From the NCBI GenBank assembly GCA_013397845.1, contig VZTG01008979.1:132966-196965 (forward strand): DNA of 64,000 bases, read 5' to 3'. The DNA comes from Melanocharis versteri. Lineage: Eukaryota; Chordata; Aves; Passeriformes; Melanocharitidae. Positions 24,806-37,495 of this stretch are shown here, piece after piece; position 1 is the first letter of the stretch; the number at the start of each line of letters is the position of its first letter. Position numbers and translations under genes: made by a program. The notes beneath the pieces are model-generated. The model saw only the letters and a list, made by a program, of their open reading frames with translations. It did no database searches and had not been told where the DNA came from.

Positions 24806-27800
24806 CTGGGGAACGCATTAAAAAATATTTTTTTATTCAAGACTGTTAAATGCAAGCTTGATTATCTGAATATCATTAATAGCTACAAAATGTGAAGCAG
24901 ACACAGAACACATAAATCACTGAAATCAATTTGTCCTCCTTCAACCATGACAAGGCCACAGTCAGGTTTTAAAGTATTTGTTCGCATAGCATGAGTTCCA
25001 GTTTCATAACAATGTAATAGGTGGGCTAGACATCTGCTTCTTGCAAATCAACCCTGCTACATGCCAATGAAAAATGCTGTAAGAACAGATAAACTCAGTG
25101 AAAATTTTACTAATATTGTATCAGTTTCTTTTCTCTCGGTGCTTAATTTATCCACCAACTCAGGACTTATAACTGTTAATTGCATTTTGGTTTTCTTTCA
25201 TTTCTGTGCACCAATTTAGAGATTTAATCTTTGGCTGCCATTAATTAGTTTTATTTATTTGCTCTCCCCAAGCCTTATGAAAAATCATTATAAATACAGT
25301 TAAATACAGTTGGACAATTATGGTCATCAATATTTTGTTGCAGACGATGGATTACCATTAAAAGGAATTAACAGCGTCTTTCTTGCGTTTGATCAACACT
25401 GCTGCAGTACTTACATAAGACACACACATTTATGAACTGCACCTGGATCAATTCAGTAACAACCAGCTACTTGTCCTCTATGGCTCCCCAGAGCATTAGG
25501 GGGGCACAAGTTCCCCTGGCATTTCTGTGCTTGGATGCAAACCACTGCTTGTTCAAAATACAGTGCACAGACTGCTGCAAAACAAACAACTGAGAGGTCT
25601 CTCCCTGCTTCCCCTGCAATTTGGGCAACCTGCTGGCAAACACATCAGCCTAACTAGGGGGAGCCCCAGCCCTAGAGCTGGAGCTTTATGGGGTGTAAGC
25701 ATGATCCCAGAGCCATCGGTCTGCTCATCAGAAGGAAGTGGGTAGCATCTCCTCTCTTTCTCCCCGCCCCACTCCATTCCGTTCAAGTATTTAGCGGGGG
25801 ATGAATTTATTTTCTTTTGATAGAGGTATGTGCACGTGTGTGAGTGTCTTCAGGAAACACAAGGAAAAGCCACAAACACAAACATTGTGATTCACACTGT
25901 TATTGAGAACTGATTAAACATTTTTGGGCCCCCTCCAGGTATAAATCTTCAAACTATGGTTTAATTCTCCCATGTAATCCTGTCTTAAATGTGAGGACCA
26001 AACATGTTTATGGCAAGCTACAATCAATTCTTGCAACATCCACATCTGATTGCATACTTTATTGCCTTTATTATTACTTCCAGCCTGGGAACTGCAACAG
26101 AAATGTAAAAAATGCACCCTAGGCTACTGAAGCACAACCATCGTTTGCAAGTTTGTAACTTCAGCACAACTCAGATCCAGTAAGCCACAGTATCTTTGTT
26201 TAACTGAGGCAGGGGGGGCAAAGAAAAAATATCTTAGGAAGACATCTGACTTTATTTGTCACACAGACTGGGTGGGCATGCTTGCCACCAACAGTGGCAA
26301 TCACAAGGCTGAACAGCACAGGGCTCAGTGCTCTGTTGCCTGGAGCCCAGGATGCCACAGCCCCTCTTTCCTCTTACAGACAGGCCAGCTAGGAATGCCT
26401 CAGCCTCCTGGGAGCCTGTCTGAGAGAAAAGCTGTGAAGATGAAGGTGTAAAGCAGGAAACAAGGGTCTCTTCTATTCAAGTTCTTGTGGTTCATTTGTG
26501 AAACAGTTTCACGGCTTCTGTGAGGTAACCAGGGATTCCGGGCAAGACTCCTTCCCCTGGGCCTGATGTTTTTGGTGTGAAGCAGCACCCCTGGGAGGGG
26601 AGCCATCTTGTTCCCTCAGTTACATGCCTCTAGGTACCAACATAACTGCATGTTTGCTTCCCTGCATGCTCTGGCTCAGAAAGGAAAGACTTCAAGAATG
26701 CCAGACAAGCAAATTCCTCTGCCTGTTTCAAGATTTCCCCTGCAAGGGGATGCTGGAGATGCTAAGTGGCAGAGTGGCTACAAACCCACTTCCCGACTAT
26801 GGTGGGCACCTCCAGCACACAGTCCACTGCATCACAACTTCCTTCTTAAAGGAATTTCAGGTACGTAACTGAGCCTCTTCCTTTTTCTGGCTTTGGGATG
26901 GATACGTTCCCTTTTCTCTAGCTAGGCGTGGACAAACATCAGGGCTCTTGGGCCAGAAATGCAGCAACAACAGGAGCTGCCAATGCTGCACAGAGCTGCA
27001 GAAGGTGTGCTGGCATGGAGGATGACAGGGAGAGTTGACAGCAGTGCTGCCAGCAATGCCTGCAGGGTGCTGTGGCTCACACAATAGCAGTGGGTGACTC
27101 CATGTGTAACAAAGTCACACATTTGCCGTGGGAGTACTAGGGTTTTATTTCAATCTCTAGGATGCAGGTATGTCTACAGGTGTCCTCACAGCATGATGCT
27201 TTGGTAAATGTGAGACAAGCAGCAGATTTTTAAAGCTGTGCTGACACAGGACAGGCTGACTGCAGAGATGAATACAATAATTTCACGTATGGCAAATATT
27301 CACTAAAAAGCACCTAGGAAGCAGCTCATAAAATTTCATCTGCAATACTTTGTAAAAGACCTCAGCTAAATAGCTGTGTACACAATATGAAACCTCATGT
27401 CAGTGAATTAAACTAGAAAAAAAATCCAGCAAACCACACCAAACCAAAGTCTTACAAGGTAAGGAAACAGGTAGAGAAAGCCTTCTCCTTTAGTAACTGC
27501 TAGCATAGTCAAGAGCTGATAGCAGAACCTGGACAATTCCAGCGGAAAAATTCTGAGTGTGTCTTTCTCTGCAAGTCGTATTAATAAAAAAACCTCTAAG
27601 TAAGCAATTTAATAACTGCAATTCAGAGCTCTAAAAGCCCCAAACAGGCACTAGTCTGAAAACAAATAATTACAAAAGACTACAAACAGTATTGCTTGAG
27701 GACCTGAGGAGGACAGTGGATCTCTCAGTGGAATAATTAGCACCACATAACATTGGTCTGTTATTGTTCAGGCAGGCTAATTTTCAGGCTCTTATTTTCT

Positions 27801-28064
27801 TCTGAATACATTTAGTCCCTCCTGTCTTACAGAACATTTGTGTGTTTCCCTGTGTTTATTAAGACAGTGCTTGCCCCACATACACAGTTGGAGTCGTCCA
27901 GTCAAAGTGAGAGTAAAGTGGAGCAAGTGATGGGCCCTGTTATCCCACCCAATGTCCCAGCCAGCCCCAGAGCACATCAGCCCACTCCCACCCCAGTTTA
28001 CCCTTGCACGGGCACTGGGATGTGAAAGGGAACAGTGATTTTGCTGGGATGCTGCAGGGCTCAC
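24806..28064 (-). other. LANCL2 intron 7
   Basis: The intron is 3.26 kb. The stretch about 25080-25400 is very AT-rich with TTAATTAG and TTTATTTAT motifs and reads like a conserved noncoding element, which is inference only. The rest shows nothing supportable. Confidence 0.85.
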
Positions 28065-28241
28065 CTTGCAAGCTCGGTAGAGGTACTTTCTGTCCTGAGT
28101 TAGGTTATAGAGAGACAAGAAGGAGTAGCCATTGCCAGCAGTACCATGGCAGATCCCGTACCCTTTCCTCAATAAACCTCTCTGCCAGATGACATCACTG
28201 CAATCCATAGCATCTTTCAAGTATTTATCCTCTTTAAAAGT
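28065..28241 (-). CDS. LANCL2: LANCL2 exon 7 (zinc-ligand Cys-His motif)
   Basis: The 59-codon, phase-0 exon lies between acceptor TTCCACAG and donor GTGAGC. It reads TFKEDKYLKDAMDC then SDVIWQRGLLRKGYG, ICHGTAGNGYSFLSLYN and LTQDRKYLYRACK. The CHG in ICHGTAGNG is the Cys-His zinc pair of LanC-like proteins, aligned with Cys322 and His323 of human LANCL1. The following GTAGNG is one of the glycine-rich turns of the toroid. The segment is almost identical to human apart from conservative changes such as V-to-T at the start. Confidence 0.98.
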
Positions 28242-30342
28242 CTGTGGAATAAAAACAGAGAATAAACACACATCAATTGAAATACTAATGGAAACAACAA
28301 AAGGAAGCTGCCCCAAGAGATGTTTTGCTGTTTATGTGGAGTTTTTCCATATAAAATTTATTTTGAATTTTAATTATCCATTCTTCCTCGACTTCTCTTT
28401 CTTTTCTTACGAATTTGTTTCTCCTTTCCCTGCATGGTAAAAGAAAAAACTTTTCAAGTTTTTGTTTCTGAAATCAGGACCCAAAAGAAAAACTCAAGTT
28501 CAAGGCCTTTGGTCATAAAACCTACAATCTATTTGAATGGTATGTGGTCCTTTTTTCTTCATTTTCTATTCCCAAACCAGAATTTGAAAATACAGAAATG
28601 TGATGCTGCCTCCAAGAAATGTAAAACAGAATACTGGATATCAAATGTGGTCCTAAATTGCTAGGTCTGGTCTTTGTGACCAATTCGTCCTGGTTACTCA
28701 CTGTCTGCCTTCAATTCCATGTCAAAAATGCACAAGAATATCTCTCTGCACAGCACAGGACTCTTTTCTCTGTCACATGCACAAGCAAGAACCCTACACT
28801 GCCTTTATGAGTGCTTGTATTAGAATATTTGTATAGTATATACTGAGAAGCAGTAGCCAGTTTGAGCAAAGGAACAATTTTGCGAAGTTTATTGCAACTG
28901 AAATGCACTTTAAACATAGAGGGCTCATCCAGAAAGAAGCAAACAAAAGCAAGTAGTTTAGTTGATTAACACCAGAATTCCACCTTTACAAAGCCACTTC
29001 ATTGCTCACCTTTGCCTAAGTCACTTTACGGACCAACAAACAAACAAAACTCCAAACCAACAACAACAACAAAACCCTACCAAAAAAAACCCCAACAAAA
29101 GAAACCTGATGCACTACTGTTGACTTAGTCCTTCGGAGATGGCATCCCCTGTCAAACTGTTTAATAAGGTAATAGAAGCAACTAACATGCAAAACTCTTA
29201 AATTCACAAGCTTGATAAAGGAAGTGTCTCTCTCTGATCAGGGTTTGACAGCTACTTAGCCGTAACATTTTGAATTAAGGCCTGGCAGCAGCACTGATTT
29301 CCAGGACAAACACTGCTGTCTGTTATCACAAGTCCTTGTGCGTGGTATGAAAGCATAGCCAGCAAAACACTCTCCAATTTTTTTCTTTCAGTGCTTCAAA
29401 AAGCAGAATATAAAGAGTAATAGAAAAACATCATACGCTTCATCATCTTAAACATAAAAAGAGGCCAAAAAGGAGACTGCTAATCAGAACTTGGTCCTAT
29501 CGCTCTTACAGCCTGTAAAACATTTTATGCTGGGGAAAGCATCACATTGACAAAGAAGGAGAGAGTGGAGAAGTGTTATGTCCATCTCCTACCACAGTCC
29601 AAAGAAAAAACAACTGCGACTGCTGCTACATGCAGCAATGCTGTAAGAAATTTACAGTTCACATTTCAGGTAGCAGCATGAGTAATTATTCCATAAACCA
29701 AGCCTGCTTTTCATCAGCCCACCCAGATGCCAACCAGGGAATCTGTCAAGGAGGGCTGTCAAAAGCAAGAATCGATTTGCATAAATTTAATTAAATGGCA
29801 TACTTTCAAATGTCATGCAAATCAGAAGCACACAAGAAGACAGGTAGCAAACCTAGTTAAGAATGGAGAAGGGCAAACAGCAGGCTTGTGGTAGCTCAGC
29901 AGTTTTATTTATGCCCTGGAAGGGGCCTGGGATCTTGGCTCTGATGTTAAGTTCTCAAGAGTTGTATCTTAATAAAGGGATAATTTATGGAAGACATTCT
30001 TTGGCAAGGCACATGAACCTACACTTTTGAAAACCAACATACTTGTTAAAACCCTTGGGATGAAGATTCAAGGAATTTAGGTCAATGTTCTCACACCCAG
30101 AACTCTGATGCCAAATTGTTTAAATATATGTCTCTTTTCCAAGAAAGCCTAGTAACTACTAGTGCCCTGAGAAGCAATTTTACCCACTTATTTTCTCTTT
30201 ACAAACATACCAATATAAGTATTCTGAGATTTTTAGGTGTTTAGCTTGGGGTTCTTGTTTAAAAGCCTAGATCTAGAAAGATACTAAATAAAAGCCTTGC
30301 AAACTAACAGGCCTGCATACAGGTCTCCCTGTAAAGATAGAG

Positions 30343-30381
30343 GTATATATACATATATATGTGTGTGTGTATATATATATA
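30343..30381. repeat. Compound (TA)n(TG)n(TA)n microsatellite
   Basis: The alternating purine-pyrimidine tract begins with TATATATACATATATA, passes into five GT units and returns to AT. It abuts the truncated 5' end of the SINE at 30382, in LANCL2 intron 6. Confidence 0.93.
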
Positions 30382-30509
30382 TTAGAGCTTGGTGCTAATT
30401 ACACCAAGGTTGTGGGTTTAATCCCTGCATGGGCCACTCACTTAAGGGCTGGACTTGATGATCCTTGTGGGTCTCTTCCAACCCAGAATAGTCTGTGAAT
30501 CTGTGATAT
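30382..30509 (+). mobile_element. TguSINE1-like SINE (tRNA-Ile head, CR1 tail), 5' truncated
   Basis: The element reads TTAGAGCTTGGTGCTAATTA, then CACCAAGGTTGTGGGTTTAATCC in two runs. This follows the 3' two thirds of an isoleucine tRNA: the anticodon arm GTGCTAATAAC and the B-box/T-arm GGTTCGATCCCC, both mutated. A CR1-type tail follows (GACTTGATGATCCTTGTGGG, TCTTCCAACCCAGAAT, ending in a TCTGTGAATCTGTGAT repeat). This architecture is known from the passerine TguSINE1 family. The tRNA 5' part with the A box is missing, and there are several mismatches, so the copy is not recent. It lies antisense to LANCL2, about 22 bases inside intron 6. Confidence 0.85.
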
Positions 30510-30531
30510 CTATGAACACAGAATGATTCAC

Positions 30532-30714
30532 CTTGTAAGCTTGCATGAGCATGTGGATGACTCCAGGGGCACCATGGCACCAGTGAACCAGTCTGTCAGT
30601 CTCGTTACTCAGCGATGACGGGTAATTCCCAGATCGGAATTTCTTATGACGCACGTAGTCAATGCTTGGCTTCACCAGCTCTGCCAGGGTCTCCTGGTCC
30701 ACATTTGCAATTGG
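30532..30714 (-). CDS. LANCL2: LANCL2 exon 6 (zinc-ligand Cys motif)
   Basis: The 61-codon exon has acceptor TTCTTCAG and donor GTGAAT. It reads PIANVDQETLAELVKPS then IDYVRHKKFRSGNYPSS, LSNETDRLVHWCHGAP and GVIHMLMQAYK. The Cys in HWCHGAPG is the first zinc ligand, aligned with Cys276 of human LANCL1. The KKFRSGNYPSS loop is highly conserved in LanC-like proteins and matches human LANCL2 residue for residue. The first codons (PIAN for human PAAK) are the most variable. Confidence 0.98.
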
Positions 30715-33700
30715 CTGAAGAAAACATTAAAATAAACATCACTAAACACATCAACAGAAGTAGTAACAAACTGTGTATCAACACTTAATTCTACAATCTG
30801 TTTTCAAGTATCCTACATACATGCCCTTGATCCAAATACTGTGAATCACGTCCTACAGATTTAATTAATGCCTGCTTATTACATCCTTGTGAAGACCATT
30901 TTTACAGTTATTCCAGAGACAAAGAAATTAGGGCATCAAGTTGTTACCTGTCTTAATGAAGTTGACACAGAAAGACTATGGAAGAACTGAGAACAGAGTA
31001 TGAAGACTCCCAGACCTCTCTTTGTAACTTAAAATAGGGAGAACACTTACAGGAGAAAGACAATTTTGTACATATGGTGCTCATAATATACACTTCCAAC
31101 ATATTGGGTTACACATTTTGTTTTAAAAAGAACTATTTGCCAGCAAATGAAGGGAAGTGTATATAGCAGCATACCTGGCAAGAGATTTATGAAGGTCGAA
31201 GTCTTCCATCATAAACAAAGCTTCCTGAAGCTATGGGCCATAAATCTGCATTTCCAATTTCAGAAGCAATAGCTACCTCACCAGATATCTAAACATCTTT
31301 GTACTACAAACTCATCTTTCAATTGCTCTTAGGAATTTTCTTCCTAGTTTTTTTGTTTAATTTCAATCAAATAGAGAATACATCCATCATCCCACATGCT
31401 ACTTGTAACTAAAGGTTTAGAAGCCAAGTAACTGTTGGGTCTGCAGTTGCTCTTGGTTGGCATTCCCTCCACTACCAGCCCATTTTCCACCATTTTAACG
31501 GCAGAGCTCTCTATTTTTACACAATCTGTATGATTTCTGGAATTTCTGCAAGCTGTGGGAACAACCACAGGCACTGGAGCCTATAGAAGCCTAATAAGTG
31601 AGCTTAGTTTTTTAAATAACTTGTTTTTATTACCAATTCAATGTCATAAAATTTCACTGCTTCCCACTAGCTCCAGCACATTTGCATTCAACAGGTGAGC
31701 ATACTCCTACAATTCAAAGTCTGACAGCCAAATGAAGGAAAACTTTCAATAGCTGTATTTTGAGTAGCCTGAAGAAACCAGAAGCCTCTATTTCCCCTCA
31801 GCCAGGAAACCTTTGCCAGACTTCTATCTACCAGGCCCCTCAAGCAGACTCCAGCTCTGCACTTTTCTGAGTGGCACAGAAACCTTCATGCTGCTCATCA
31901 GAAGTACACCCGAGTACAGAGCAGCTTGTCATGAAAAACACCACAAAGCTGATGAGCCCTCACTCAGAACCCTTCCTGTGAGGTAGGGAGGCTTCGTAGG
32001 AATGTTTGTTTTGAGGCTCTTGATTTCACACTGCACTCCTGCAGAAGAAGGCAAAGACAATGAGCACCAGCAATAAATGCCTTCAGTCTTGAGCTGCGCA
32101 AGGCAAGCCCAGCCCAGCTCAGAAATCCTTAGGAAGTAAATCCAAGAAGAGCAAAGCTCTTTAAAAATCTCCTTACCTTGCGCTTCCAAGAAGATTTGAG
32201 TGCAAGTGAGTTTTTTGCCCAAGCTGCTGAGGTTCCCAGCATTTACTTCAAACAGCTGAAGAATAACCTACAGGTGTGTGTCCTGACTTTCTGGCCAAGA
32301 GCAATGATATGCAAACAGACACTTTTGCTTCAGGGTTAGTGAAAGGATCTTGGAGTAGAGACTTCCTAGCCAGCACTTCAGAATTCCCCCTCTACCTCCT
32401 GGATGAGTTATTTACATGGCTAAGCTCTTATTCTTCCAGTAGCCTGTAAATAACTCCAGCAATACGTTTCCTACAGTTTAAGAAGTGTTTGGACAACGCT
32501 CTGGTGTGATTCTTGGGGTGCTCTGTGCAGGTGCAGGAGTTGGACTCAATGATCTTGATGTGTCTCTTCCAACTCAGCATATTCTGTGATTCTATGATAC
32601 AGGTGTTGTACAGAAATTACCCTCAGTAACCTTCACATCTCAGATGAGATGTTAAATGCCTTTTTTTTTGTTATCAAATAACCACTCAACAAACCATCTC
32701 TTGAATTCCTTGATGAAAATACAGCAAAATTCACCCCATTTGGTGTGGGAGGGATGGGGAAAGGATGGGACTCTGATATGCCATCCTCTTCTGCAGTGGA
32801 TGACTCAACTTTGCATGACTCACAATATTTAACATACAGGGAAAAGATGGTAATCTAATGCTGCATAAACAATGGCTTTCTGGTAATTCTTAAAAGCAGC
32901 AATTACATGTAAAGGAAAAATAGCTAGGATTTTAACATATAGACAGAGTAGCTTCTGCTTAAACCAAAAAGCACAGTGCAATTATTTCTGCTATCAGCCT
33001 TAAATAGTAAATGAAGGATGGAGCCTCTAAAGAGCCTTCTTTAGAAGACTAGATGTTTCTCTGAAAATCTAGCACTGCCAGGGTAAGAAAAATGGAAGCC
33101 AGAAAGTTGAAGGAACCAGAAGGCGGTGGACAACCTTGTTGAAGAAAGCAGTAGGTAAAGATAGGAGCATGGTAAATCAGAGCAGCCTGAGGCCCCAGAG
33201 GGACGGTCACTGCAGAAGATTAGTGTAGTGAAGTTAAGACAAACCCCAGGTAGCAGAGCAGTGTCTACTTCTACAGCAAAGTCAGCTGGCTTGACGAGAA
33301 CTGCTGGTGGAAGTGGTGTAAGGTAATCTGAAACACAGCATCTTTTCCAAGCAAGGAATGGCTGAATGGTGGCAGCACCAAATACCAGCTCAGTCACTTC
33401 TGCAGTGAACATTCGTACACAGCTTCAGGCTGTGAGGATGTACAGTCCTCCCATTTGCCTGAAGGAAACTCACTCTGCATGAGCTGGTAGGAAAATTGAT
33501 ATTTACAAAGATGCACAGACTGGCAGCGGCCCCTTCAAAAACCAGAAACAGGTGCAATAAAGTTTTGCAGCTCTATGGCCATCTTCTATAATGAATCTTA
33601 AGGCTCTTTTCCCAGACTGTAGAACAGAAATAAGATATACAGGTCTATTTGGAAAAACATCATAATCCTATTGCAAATCTCAGGGCAGGGGGGAATTGAT

Positions 33701-34371
33701 TTAAGTGTGGGAAAGAGGAGTTTTACAGAAGAGAGGAATCTCACTAAGGAAAAAAGAAAAAGGAAAGCAGGGGTCATAAGTACACTAAAAAACATCAGAC
33801 TTTTGTGTGAGAAATCAGGGAGATAAGGAAGAAGAAAAACATCTAAATAATAAAAACATACTGAAGACTAACATGTGATTAAGAATAATCTTCCAAAAGC
33901 ATCAAGACAGTGGGGAAAAAAAATCACTAGAGAAGAGAGGAAGGGCACAGAGGACAGGAGGCATCAGCAGTGCAATCATTTAAAAATAGCAAAAAATTGA
34001 AGAGTGATGGATAGTAAGTGAATTTTTAGCTGTTCTAACTGCAGGCACCAGAAGAAGTAAGTATGAAGATGAGAGAAAGCACTTCACTGTCTTTGCTGAC
34101 GACAAGAAACCAGATCCTGAAAAGCTGGTGCTCTGAACCACAACTCAAGAGTTAATTCATTCTAATGTGAGGACACCCTAGTTACAGTTTTCTTCTGCTA
34201 TCAAAGCCTTAGGTAGCACCTCTGCACAGTTCTGTGCTGCAGTCTAACTCCAAATTGTGAGACCCTGATCCAGCACAACACTGCACATGCAAGGAAGCTG
34301 AAGATAAGATCCTCTGATGCAAAACAAAAAATCACTGCTACTTCACCCCAGCCAACAGAAGATGTTCTTAC
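30715..34371 (-). other. LANCL2 intron 5 (contains a CR1 tail)
   Basis: The intron is 3.66 kb. The only recognised feature is the CR1-type 3' end at 32481-32600. Open frames such as 33041-33412 (minus) have no recognisable product. Confidence 0.85.
32481..32600 (+). mobile_element. CR1-type LINE 3' end fragment
   Basis: About 120 bases carry the usual avian CR1 terminus: a GTTTGGACAACGCTCTGGT-like segment, GGAGTTGGACTCAATGATCT, TCTCTTCCAACTCAGCATAT and a terminal ATTCTGTGATTCTATGAT repeat. It is severely 5' truncated and noncoding, as most CR1 copies are. The tail resembles that of the two SINEs in the window, as expected if they share a CR1 partner family. Confidence 0.85.
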
Positions 34372-34518
34372 CTGCATGAGCATGTAATAGATCCCAGCCA
34401 CTCCATGGGCTGCTCCAACATACTGCTTCCTGTGCCACTGGTACAACAGAGGACAACGGTCTGTTTTCCGCTCCTCCTTTGAAAAGTTTTTCCCCGACTC
34501 AATAATAGCATCTATTAC
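34372..34518 (-). CDS. LANCL2: LANCL2 exon 5
   Basis: The 49-codon, phase-0 exon has acceptor TTTCTTAG and donor GTAAGA. It reads VIDAIIESGKNFSKEER then KTDRCPLLYQWHRKQYV and GAAHGVAGIYYMLMQ. YQWHRKQYVGAAHG and AGIYYMLMQ are conserved LANCL2 blocks, and AAHGVAG is one of the toroid's glycine-rich motifs. Only part of the exon is visible as a continuous ORF because a stop lies upstream in the intron. The full exon was set from the splice sites and the phase of exon 4. Confidence 0.97.
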
Positions 34519-35135
34519 CTAAGAAAAAGAACACACCCTGATCACCTGTCTTGCTTACTTTGATTCAGAGGGTTTTGCTTTGGTATGACTGAAACCACAA
34601 CAAACAATAAGCCACAATACCGTGGTAGAGTAACAATATTAAATTCATTTGGATTTGAGTGTTGAGGGAGAAATGGTATTTTCCTTAATGATGAAATCAC
34701 CCATATTTTTAAGAGTATAAATTTAATCTATTAATATTTCTAATTACTTTTTTCCAGCCCTGCCTTCTCTGGTTCTGGTATCTGCAAAACAGTCATGCAT
34801 GTTTCCCACACAGAATTCCCTTTCTTTTCACTTAAAATACTACCACGCTTCTGTCTTAAAGTTTTTTGTAACAATGTCTCAAGTGGCCCAAAACTAGTTA
34901 CATATTAGACCTATTTCCTTGGCTAGACACAGACCCACCCACACTGGCCTGTCTCAGCTCCAGCTGGGCAGCAGGGAAAGGGGAAAGAGACCGGACGGAC
35001 AGATGAGATTCGGTTCCCAACTCTAGGTCCCTCTTCTCTCCAGCATTCCTCTCTTACTTGCTTGAAATATGCATGAGAGTGATCCCAGTTCAACCTCCCT
35101 GATGCTGTGATGCTGGAGAGAGAAAAGTGTCTTAC
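34519..35135 (-). other. LANCL2 intron 4
   Basis: This is the shortest LANCL2 intron, at 617 bp, with donor GTAAGA. Nothing else was recognised. Confidence 0.93.
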
Positions 35136-35283
35136 CTCTTTGATAACGGACTGTGGGACAGTGTCTGGACCGATTTCAGTATTCAGGTACAGCAAGGCAT
35201 ACAGGTAACCTGCTCTGCCATAGAGCAGCTCATCTGGAAGTTCGGCATCAGTGCTGATGACTGTCCTTTGGAGTTGCAACAAC
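35136..35283 (-). CDS. LANCL2: LANCL2 exon 4
   Basis: The first base completes the split Lys codon from exon 3. It reads LLQLQRTVISTDAELPDE then LLYGRAGYLYALLYLN and TEIGPDTVPQSVIKE, with donor GTAAGA. The LLYGRAGYLYALLYL block is a signature of LanC-like proteins, a glycine turn followed by a toroid helix. The exon is 148 bp and ends in phase 0. Substitutions from human are concentrated in the TVISTDAE loop. Confidence 0.97.
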
Positions 35284-37495
35284 CTGCATCAGACAAGGAA
35301 GGTGGGGAGAGAGAGTATCTTCTGTAGAGACCACACTGGACTGTGCACTGAACAAAGCCATCAATCCAACCAGAAGCAGAACAAATGGTGAAGCCCCACC
35401 ACTCCCCTTCAATCACCCCCAGTCCAGTCGGCTGCCGGGTTTACACACAGGAGCTCTGCACGCCTGCCATCCCTGAGATGGGAAACTGAGCCAGAGCCAG
35501 GTCAGTATCAGCACAACTGCCAGGATTTTGTGCAGACAGAAACAGATGCAGGGTAGCAGTTGGAGAAGCCTAGAGTGCTACTCCAACAAAGAGAGATACC
35601 TCCTGGAGCCTCTGGGAATTTCACCAAAGTGAGGAACACTTAATTGTACATGTTTAAAAGGGAAAAAAAACCAAACACAAAAAAACCCCAGTACCACCAT
35701 TTGTCATTCCCTCTCCTAAGAAAACACATTGTCTCAAACATTTAGCACCTCAGTTTTGAAAAGGACACTGCTATAATGCACAAGTGTTTTCCTTGCCTTT
35801 AGCAATGAAAAAACAAGAAAACCCTTGCTGTGGCCATCGTAACTCTCATTTTCTCCAGAATGACTCTCCACTAATACTCTACCAGTCTGTATTAGCACTG
35901 AGGTGGATCAGAGATCTGTTTTCCTGCCACTCCCTCCCTGTCTCTTTCTTTTTGATTAAATTGATAATTAGATGAAACCATGGTGATGATCACATTTTAA
36001 ACTGGGGGAGGGGCAACAACAATCTGGATTAAGACTAAATTCAATTCCCAGATTCCCCTGGCTGTTATTTCTCAGGAGAAATGTTAGCATTAATACCATG
36101 CCACAGCAAAACCACCGACCTCAATCCTGCGTTTATGCTGTCCTTGCTCAATACCAGGGAAAAGCTACTCACAAAAAAGAGTTTTATATTTCCTTTCTCA
36201 GAACTATGCTTTGGGCTTAGAATTAAATTATTTTCTTCTAAACTGTCCACTATTAAGTTTTATTGTTGAAATCATACAACTGGACAAGGTAAAAAGTTAG
36301 AAGTGAAATCACAGATTACATTTTGACATCTATAATGCACCACTCAGCTGGTGTCATGAATATATTTGTAAGCAAAAAAGTTATAAAATAAACAAATAAT
36401 CAAACTAAACTCCTTTTCACTACTCCTAATAGAAATTAATTTTCAAGGAGAGGCAACACTAAAAGATTTACTGCTAATCTCATTTTGCTATACTCATGCT
36501 TCTTGCCTTACAGGAACACTGCTTTCCGAGCTGCATTCAAAATGACATGCCCAAGTTTACCGCCAGTTCTAAAGCAAAAAACCCCAAATCTAACACTCAT
36601 TTCAAAACCGAAATATTCACTCAGGAATAGCAGCAGAGATTAATCACACCAGGATTCTAGACTAGAGAGAAACCAATTACATTTCCAAACTTAAACCAGA
36701 ATGGAGATGAGGACATAAGCCTCGTTGCAAATTCTGCCAGCCGGAGGTATGCTGCTGGACAGCTAACAGGTGGATTGTGGTGCTGAATGCAAACCCCACA
36801 GGGTCCCAGTGCTTCCAGCCCTTGCTGGGACAGCAATCAACTCTGTATCAGCAAAGGCCCAGTCAGCTCTCTAATGAAGCTTCTCGTAAATGGGATGTCT
36901 TGAGACATTTGTTACATTTAGATTACTTTGAAGAGGGGCTGGAATTTTTTCAGGCCACCCTTCACATGCTCTGACCTAACTAAATCCCTTGCCCTTACAA
37001 ATTCGCTCTTGTGAACACTTCCCCTTTGTTATATTAAATATTTCTTACATATCAATCCGATGCACCATGTTTCTGTCTGGCTGTTTCCAGATCCTGCAGT
37101 GCATGTGTTTTATAATGAATCTACAATTAAGACCCACTCTTTACAGAAAGCATCACATACTGCACAAGCGCTACATATTGCCGGTGACAAGCGCGTGGCT
37201 TTTGTTAAATGTCACTTCAATGTGACAAAATCAGAACGTGCATGCACTACAGATATGCCCAGGACATCCTGTCCTAACAGCGACAGAGGACTCAAGATAA
37301 CCCACTAAATTTGAATCAAGTGTAAGCCAGCTTTAATAAAGATAAAGCCTATTTTGTATTCTTCTACTGAAAACTTATCAGGGGAGAAAGTTTCCATTCT
37401 TTAATCCTGTCCTCTAAAATTTCACTTGCAAAAGTTACTGAACCAATGCTCTCTACAAATGAATGGCATGACTTTCTCCACCATCAACCACTTAC
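35284..37495 (-). other. LANCL2 intron 3
   Basis: The 2.2 kb intron has donor GTAAGT and splits a Lys codon AA|G. No repeat was recognised. Confidence 0.88.

Larger units (their letters stand above)
28242..30531 (-). other. LANCL2 intron 6 (SINE and microsatellite beside the exon 6 donor)
   Basis: The 2.3 kb intron begins with donor GTGAATCA at 30531. A tRNA-derived SINE (30382-30509) and an AT/GT microsatellite (30343-30381) sit in its first 190 bases. An A-rich low-complexity patch lies at about 29033-29104. Confidence 0.88.

Noticed and set aside
30382..30454. tRNA-Ile gene
   Set aside because: The similarity covers only the 3' two thirds of a tRNA, lacks the 5' half and A box, has mutated stems and continues into a CR1 tail, so it is a SINE head.
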